Below are positions 16,529 to 19,831 of a DNA stretch of 19,831 nt, in pieces. This stretch comes from DASRHT01 sp035293765. GTDB taxonomy: Bacteria > Chloroflexota > Ktedonobacteria > Ktedonobacterales > Ktedonobacteraceae. The notes below the pieces were generated by a model that searched no databases, had not been told where the DNA came from, and saw nothing but the letters and a program-made list of their open reading frames with translations. Made by a program: the position numbers and the translations under genes. How positions within the stretch are numbered: the first letter of the stretch is position 1; every line of letters starts with the position of its first letter. The DNA is taken from contig DATGMF010000054.1 in NCBI GenBank assembly GCA_035293765.1, forward strand, positions 1 to 19,831, given 5' to 3'.

Positions 16529-17689
16529 CTATGGTGATCCGTTATTCTTTAAAAATTCCGAAGGATCAAAGTTAATAACTTTTGCATTCGATTGGCTAAC
16601 AACTTCCATTTCTCTCTGGTAGTACGGGCTCGGGTCGGGCCTGCCATCGGGGCCAAGATTCACCACCTGAGCTCCAGCTGCTATCTGCTGCTGCACCCAA
16701 TTCCCGTTATCTTGTATCTGATCGCTCTGCGTCAGTTGATCCCAGTTTTCGGGCATCTGATCCCCTTCATACAATACAACATTGTAGCCATCCTTTCTCA
16801 AGGCCGCCCCAACCGGATCAACCCTTCCCTTCTGACCTTCACCTAACACTATGACAACCTTATCCTTGGACAACTGTTGTTCCACCTGAGCGATACTCGT
16901 TACCCTACTACCAGGGCCACCATCTCCGCCGCTCTTCTTATCCTCATTTCCGTTTCCTCCGCTGTCTGCACCATCATCTGCTCCTCCTGTACTATCATCG
17001 CCATTTCCGCCATCTCCAGCACCTCCTCCCCCTACATCGATGCTTGAGCCTGGAGGCGCAGTCCAATTGAGGACGAATTGCAGGAGTTCCGGGTTTTCAA
17101 CCAGAAAGGTTGTGGCCGTGAATAGCAGAAGCCCTAACGCAGCGGCAACCGAATCTGATGCTGCCACGAGTGCGACAAGATTCGTTAATGCTTGCGCGAC
17201 CGAAATCACCATCGCAGGAATTGTGACCGGAGCGGTTGAGCCTCCACTGCCAACAAAGGCAGTCAAAGAGATGAAAGCATCAAGGACAAAAAAAGCAAGT
17301 AAGCCTCGTTGTATAAGGCCATCATCCAGATTGTTAGCAATGGTCTGGTGTTGCTGCGTGGCAAAGCTGGCGTGGTCGCGCAACATCCCCAGATCCTGAA
17401 GGGCCATACCGGCGGTCGCATGGTAGGCATCGCTGCCCTGACCTTGATAGAGCTGCTTAAAACCGGGCAAGCTCTTGTTAAGTTGACCATGCAACGTATC
17501 CAGGTTGGTGCTGTGCGTCTGTAAGTGCCTATGCGCATCAGCGACCGGCCAGGAAGGGGCGATATACTTGATGCTCGCCTCATAGATCTGGCGTAGATCC
17601 CTAATCAACTTGTCATAATCGTTGCGGAGAAAATCGGGGATGTCATTGCGCAGCCCTTCCATTTTATTGAGAAGTTCTTCTACATCCAT
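16529..17689 (-). CDS. Putative type VII effector: WXG100-like head, membrane segments, acidic linker, C-terminal domain
   Basis: A 386-residue multidomain protein. Residues 1-125 are helical with a turn reading YQGQGSDAY (81-89), equivalent to the WxGxxAxxF turn of WXG100 proteins with Tyr in place of Trp. Residues about 129-149 and 153-199 are hydrophobic (two or three membrane helices). Residues 214-261 are a Gly/Asp/Ser-rich acidic linker. Residues 262-386 form a separate alpha/beta-looking domain: KVVIVLGEGQKG (277-288), NGNWVQQQI (328-336), NLGPDG (344-349), SPYYQRE (354-360). The NxxW...G...GPD...S.YYxxE pattern recalls C-terminal segments of some polymorphic toxins, from memory and not verified. 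Its position after two small helical proteins fits an LXG-type effector operon. A membrane component of the secretion system is the main alternative. No cognate immunity gene is recognised. Confidence 0.65.
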   Translation of the reverse strand: MDVEELLNKMEGLRNDIPDFLRNDYDKLIRDLRQIYEASIKYIAPSWPVADAHRHLQTHSTNLDTLHGQLNKSLPGFKQLYQGQGSDAYHATAGMALQDLGMLRDHASFATQQHQTIANNLDDGLIQRGLLAFFVLDAFISLTAFVGSGGSTAPVTIPAMVISVAQALTNLVALVAASDSVAAALGLLLFTATTFLVENPELLQFVLNWTAPPGSSIDVGGGGAGDGGNGDDSTGGADDGADSGGNGNEDKKSGGDGGPGSRVTSIAQVEQQLSKDKVVIVLGEGQKGRVDPVGAALRKDGYNVVLYEGDQMPENWDQLTQSDQIQDNGNWVQQQIAAGAQVVNLGPDGRPDPSPYYQREMEVVSQSNAKVINFDPSEFLKNNGSP

Positions 17690-17764
17690 GATTGCTGCTT
17701 TTCCTCAGAGCGTTTTTCGAATATACTCGATAGCTGTGCATAGATGGTCATTCAAGCCGGGCCA

Positions 17765-18079
17765 TTATGGTTTTGTCATGGATTTCAGATTTTGCCCATA
17801 GCTTGTATCCAGCCCATGAAATGCGTCACTGGCACCGCGTAAATGTTGGGCGAGCTTATCATGCACATCTGCGTGGTTTAAAAGCTTGCTGCGAAACGCC
17901 TGCCACCACTGCCTGTACTGCTCAACCTGGTCTTTATCGAGGTGATCGACTATGGTGTTATGTTTAGGGTCAAAGCTGTTCACAAAGGTCTGCAAACCAT
18001 CGCGGATAGACTCATGTAGTTTGGCCTGCGTCTCGAAGTCGTCTTTTGATGGCACTACAATATCATTCATGTTTTTCAT
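17765..18079 (-). CDS. Small helical protein of the WXG100 operon
   Basis: A 104-residue, predicted all-helical protein (ESIRDGLQTFVNSF, QVEQYRQWWQAFRSKLL, KLAQHLRGASDAFHGL). It has WXG100-like size and a two-helix look but no WxG turn. It lies between the WXG100 gene (137 bp upstream) and the effector-like gene (75 bp downstream) on the same strand. The first ATG (18079) has GAGG only three bases away; the second ATG (18070, nine bases downstream) has GAGG about twelve bases away, so the start is uncertain by three residues. In Firmicutes, LXG toxins are accompanied by small helical partners that target them for secretion; this gene's place and shape suggest a similar job. No family is recognised with confidence. 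Confidence 0.65.
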   Translation of the reverse strand: MKNMNDIVVPSKDDFETQAKLHESIRDGLQTFVNSFDPKHNTIVDHLDKDQVEQYRQWWQAFRSKLLNHADVHDKLAQHLRGASDAFHGLDTSYGQNLKSMTKP

Positions 18080-18216
18080 CTTCCTCTACAGGAACATAAC
18101 TATCCTTTGGCAAACGCCGGAGCGGCCTGGGACCTGTGGGAAGGCATGAGCCAGCTCCAGCGTTGCTCTTACTGAGAGGTGGGACAAGAGTTAGATGATG
18201 CCAACGCTGCCAGAGC

Positions 18217-18510
18217 TTATCTGCGCAATTGTCGGCCCGCCTGGCTATCCTGTTCGTGCATCCGGTTATGAAAATCGATCCCCGACTGGGCTGAGTCATG
18301 AATCTGGTCCAGATCATGAGAGGTGATGCGGTGCAGATCGAAGACGGCTGATTTCAATCCCGCTACAGCATCGCCGTCCCAATCGCCAGGAGAGATGTTC
18401 TGGACCTGCGTGTTTAGCTGATCCAGTGAATCGCGCATGTTGCTCACTAATTTGATGATGTTTTGACAATCCGCAAACCCCTGGTCTGTAATCTTGATGG
18501 TATTAGCCAT
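18217..18510 (-). CDS. WXG100-family protein (EsxA-like)
   Basis: A 97-residue protein with the family's standard length and layout: a first helix (FADCQNIIKLVSNMRDSLDQLNT split by short turns), the turn GDWDGDAV with Trp-Asp-Gly at residues 44-46, and a second helix (about 50-85). WXG100 proteins form helical hairpin dimers and are secreted by the EccC/EssC motor, which is encoded convergently in this window. The C-terminus (HNRMHEQDSQAGRQLRR) shows no clear YxxxD/E export tag. The start at ATG 18510 is strongly supported by AAGGAG seven bases upstream. It opens a minus-strand set with the small helical protein, the effector-like gene and a TPR gene. Confidence 0.85.
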   Translation of the reverse strand: MANTIKITDQGFADCQNIIKLVSNMRDSLDQLNTQVQNISPGDWDGDAVAGLKSAVFDLHRITSHDLDQIHDSAQSGIDFHNRMHEQDSQAGRQLRR

Positions 18511-18530
18511 TTTGTGATCTCCTTATGCTG

Positions 18531-18557
18531 TATATCATTTTGATCGGCTATGATATA
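18531..18557 (-). promoter_or_regulatory. Operator-like inverted repeat and possible promoter of the WXG100 set
   Basis: TATATCAT (18531-18538) and ATGATATA (18550-18557) form a perfect 8-bp inverted repeat with an 11-bp centre, about 20 bp before the WXG100 start. On the minus strand the outer arm reads TGCTATATC, a weak extended -10. No good -35 is seen, so promoter assignment is tentative. Confidence 0.4.
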
Positions 18558-18699
18558 GCACAGTGGAACACGGATGTTGTCCTGTGCAAAGAGAAGTATG
18601 CCCTGTTTCCCTTTGTTCTGCTACATCAATTGCTCAGCAAATGACTGGTCAATCACTCGTCAATAGCCGGTGGTACTCTCTGGTCTTTTTTTCGTGCTG

Positions 18700-18806
18700 C
18701 TTACTGCATTTCCACTTGACATCTTCGGGGATGGCAGGTAAAGTGCTCCTCAAGGGAGGCGGCGAGAAGGTGTGGCTATCTCGATCCACTTGAGGATACT
18801 GAAATT
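18700..18806 (-). repeat. Dispersed intercistronic repeat, copy B (inverted relative to copy A)
   Basis: Read on the minus strand, this begins AATTTCAGTATCCTCAAG and ends ATGTCAAGTGGAAATGCAG, matching 9098-9203 in order and length. The left end overlaps the last codons of the concanavalin-like gene and supplies its ISVSSSGSR ending and stop codon. The hairpin counterpart is CTCC (18746-18749) with GGAG (18755-18758). The rest of the 265-bp gap 18511-18775 holds only the inverted repeat listed separately and no convincing gene. Confidence 0.7.
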
Positions 18807-19618
18807 TTAAACGCCATCACGTTGATCCGCGTGGTATTCTGCAAGAGCACGCGCACGCCGCCCTGTCCTGACGCGAAAGAGGAGTCGGTAGCCGTGACCA
18901 TCCAGTTGAGCGGCTCAGTCTCGTTGCTGGGCCACGCTTTTGCGAGGAGCATTGTACCAACAGCACGAAAACGCAGGGTATACGCTCTGCCACCCCGGGC
19001 GGGGAAGGAAATTGATGCCAGCACGGCTGCGTTTCCATTCACATGTCGATCAATGGAGAGATGATTGCCATCGATGAGCGCCTTGTACCAGTTGTTGGTA
19101 TCCTGCCAGCGCAAAACAACGCCGAGGTTGACCAGATTGATGGAATCGGCAAAGTGATTTACGGTAGCGCTCAGTGTCACATCAGCGTTGCCTGCAGCAG
19201 GGCCAATCACGGCGCTGTACGTTCCGGCGGCATGTGCGGCAATCTGACCGCTGTTGTTGGCAATGGAGAAAGCTGTGAGGCGATTGGCATCGCCTTTCCA
19301 CTCTTGACCATCGCTGGCAGTTCCCCAGAAGGTCTGATCGGTGCGCCGGAACGTGTCCTGGGCGAGGACTTGAGTGATCGGGCTGGCTGTAGGACTGGCA
19401 ATGGTAGCGCCTGGCGCTGTAGGACTGGGAGCAGGCCCATGTCCTGAGGAAGAAGGATGGTGCGCGAGTAATGGCAGGGATAGCAATAAGAGAACTGCGA
19501 GAACACAGCCGCTTATAATGCCGTAACGCATGAGACGACCAGCATGTACTGGAGAGCGTGGAGGCGCCGCAGGTCGGTCTCCGTGGACAGTCTTCTGATG
19601 GTGAGAAAATGGAACCAT
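18776..19618 (-). CDS. Membrane-anchored protein with concanavalin-like (LamG-type) extracellular domain
   Basis: About 280 residues from ATG 19618; a TTG one codon earlier is less likely. A basic cytoplasmic N-terminus (1-29) is followed by one membrane helix (about 30-52, YGIISGCVLAVLLLLSLPLL), an extracellular Ser/Pro/Thr/Ala-rich linker (about 53-85), and a beta-rich domain (about 88-280). The domain has DTFRRTDQTFWGTASDG, VVLRWQDTNNWYKALIDG, YTLRFRAVGTMLLAKAW and WMVTATDSSF, a pattern of concanavalin A-like lectin/glucanase folds that bind sugars or other surface ligands. No catalytic Glu pair is evident, so binding is likelier than hydrolysis. There is no clear ribosome site. It lies upstream of, and on the same strand as, the WXG100 set. 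The fold is fairly sure; the ligand is unknown. Confidence 0.75.
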   Translation of the reverse strand: MVPFSHHQKTVHGDRPAAPPRSPVHAGRLMRYGIISGCVLAVLLLLSLPLLAHHPSSSGHGPAPSPTAPGATIASPTASPITQVLAQDTFRRTDQTFWGTASDGQEWKGDANRLTAFSIANNSGQIAAHAAGTYSAVIGPAAGNADVTLSATVNHFADSINLVNLGVVLRWQDTNNWYKALIDGNHLSIDRHVNGNAAVLASISFPARGGRAYTLRFRAVGTMLLAKAWPSNETEPLNWMVTATDSSFASGQGGVRVLLQNTTRINVMAFKISVSSSGSR

Positions 19619-19728
19619 CAACGTTTTTTGATCGCGAACCGGTAGCGAAGAGAAATCGAAGGATGCCAGTTCGACCTCATTTTTTATCTGATTGACGTTC
19701 CTACGAAAATCCCCTCGAAGCCCCGAAA

Positions 19729-19831
19729 TTAGGCAACCTCCTTGGGGGTTAAAGTGACCGAGAACCCTAATTGTTCGAGGCGACGAATATGGTGTTGCTG
19801 AAGACGTTGTGTATTCAACTGGTCAAAATAG
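19729..19831 (-). CDS. C-terminal end of a probable IS transposase (partial)
   Basis: The frame is open to the right edge and ends at the stop codon 19731-19729, leaving 33 codons. The end reads YFDQLNTQRLQQHHIRRLEQ followed by LGFSVTLTPKEVA. A basic RxxRRLExLGxxVTLxP ending is common at the C-terminus of several IS transposase families; the exact family cannot be told from this fragment. The 19622-19728 stretch after it should contain the element's end, but no terminal repeat can be matched without the other side. Confidence 0.5.
   Translation of the reverse strand, partial: YFDQLNTQRLQQHHIRRLEQLGFSVTLTPKEVA

Noticed and set aside
18063..18317. 84-residue - strand open frame between the WXG100 and small helical genes
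   Set aside because: It overlaps the end of the WXG100 gene and the start of the next gene out of frame, with no domain and no ribosome site of note.
18563..18793. 76-residue open frame on the + strand
   Set aside because: It has no ribosome site or recognisable family, its end lies in the dispersed repeat, and its composition (many Cys and Ser) does not look like a real protein.

Overview
The window looks like an accessory stretch of a large bacterial genome, most likely a Ktedonobacteria-type member of the Chloroflexota. This placement is an inference. It rests on four things: a long non-ribosomal peptide synthetase (NRPS), a compact YukD/EccC/WXG100 type VII secretion set with no mycobacterial-style neighbours, a membrane-anchored concanavalin-like surface protein of a kind I associate with Ktedonobacter, and moderate-to-high GC. 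An actinobacterial origin cannot be excluded. No rRNA, tRNA or CRISPR array was seen.

Layout. (1) 2-7693 (+): the 3' part of an NRPS gene, running in from the left edge, with order C(partial)-A-PCP-E-C-A-PCP. The adenylation pockets read as Asn and Gly, so this polypeptide is expected to add D-Asn then Gly. It ends without a thioesterase. (2) 7694-10742 (+): a self-contained cassette with its own near-consensus promoter, overlapped and flanked by palindromes. It encodes a PadR repressor, a protein joining a HAAS-like N-terminus to pentapeptide repeats, and a DrrA/DrrB-type ABC exporter. The cassette is a plausible export or self-protection unit for the adjacent peptide product. (3) 11006-15474 (+): a YukD/EsaB-like ubiquitin-fold protein and a triple-ATPase EccC/EssC-like motor, the core of a type VII (ESX-like) secretion system. 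(4) 18510-15499 (-): a convergent set reading WXG100 protein, small helical protein, a WXG100-headed membrane protein with an acidic Gly/Asp linker and a separate C-terminal alpha/beta domain, then a TPR protein. This resembles an effector operon in which two small helical targeting partners precede a large toxin. The two gene sets meet tail to tail at a hairpin that contains both stop codons. (5) 19618-18776 (-): a membrane-anchored protein with a concanavalin-like domain. (6) 19831-19729 (-): the C-terminal end of a probable IS transposase running off the right edge.

Two points deserve most attention. The first is the type VII motor plus putative effector module in what is probably a Chloroflexota genome, with no recognisable immunity gene and no other membrane components in view. 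The second is a diverged repeat of about 105 bp found in two intercistronic gaps (9098-9203 and, inverted, 18700-18806), each time right at the 3' end of the upstream gene and in the same orientation relative to transcription.
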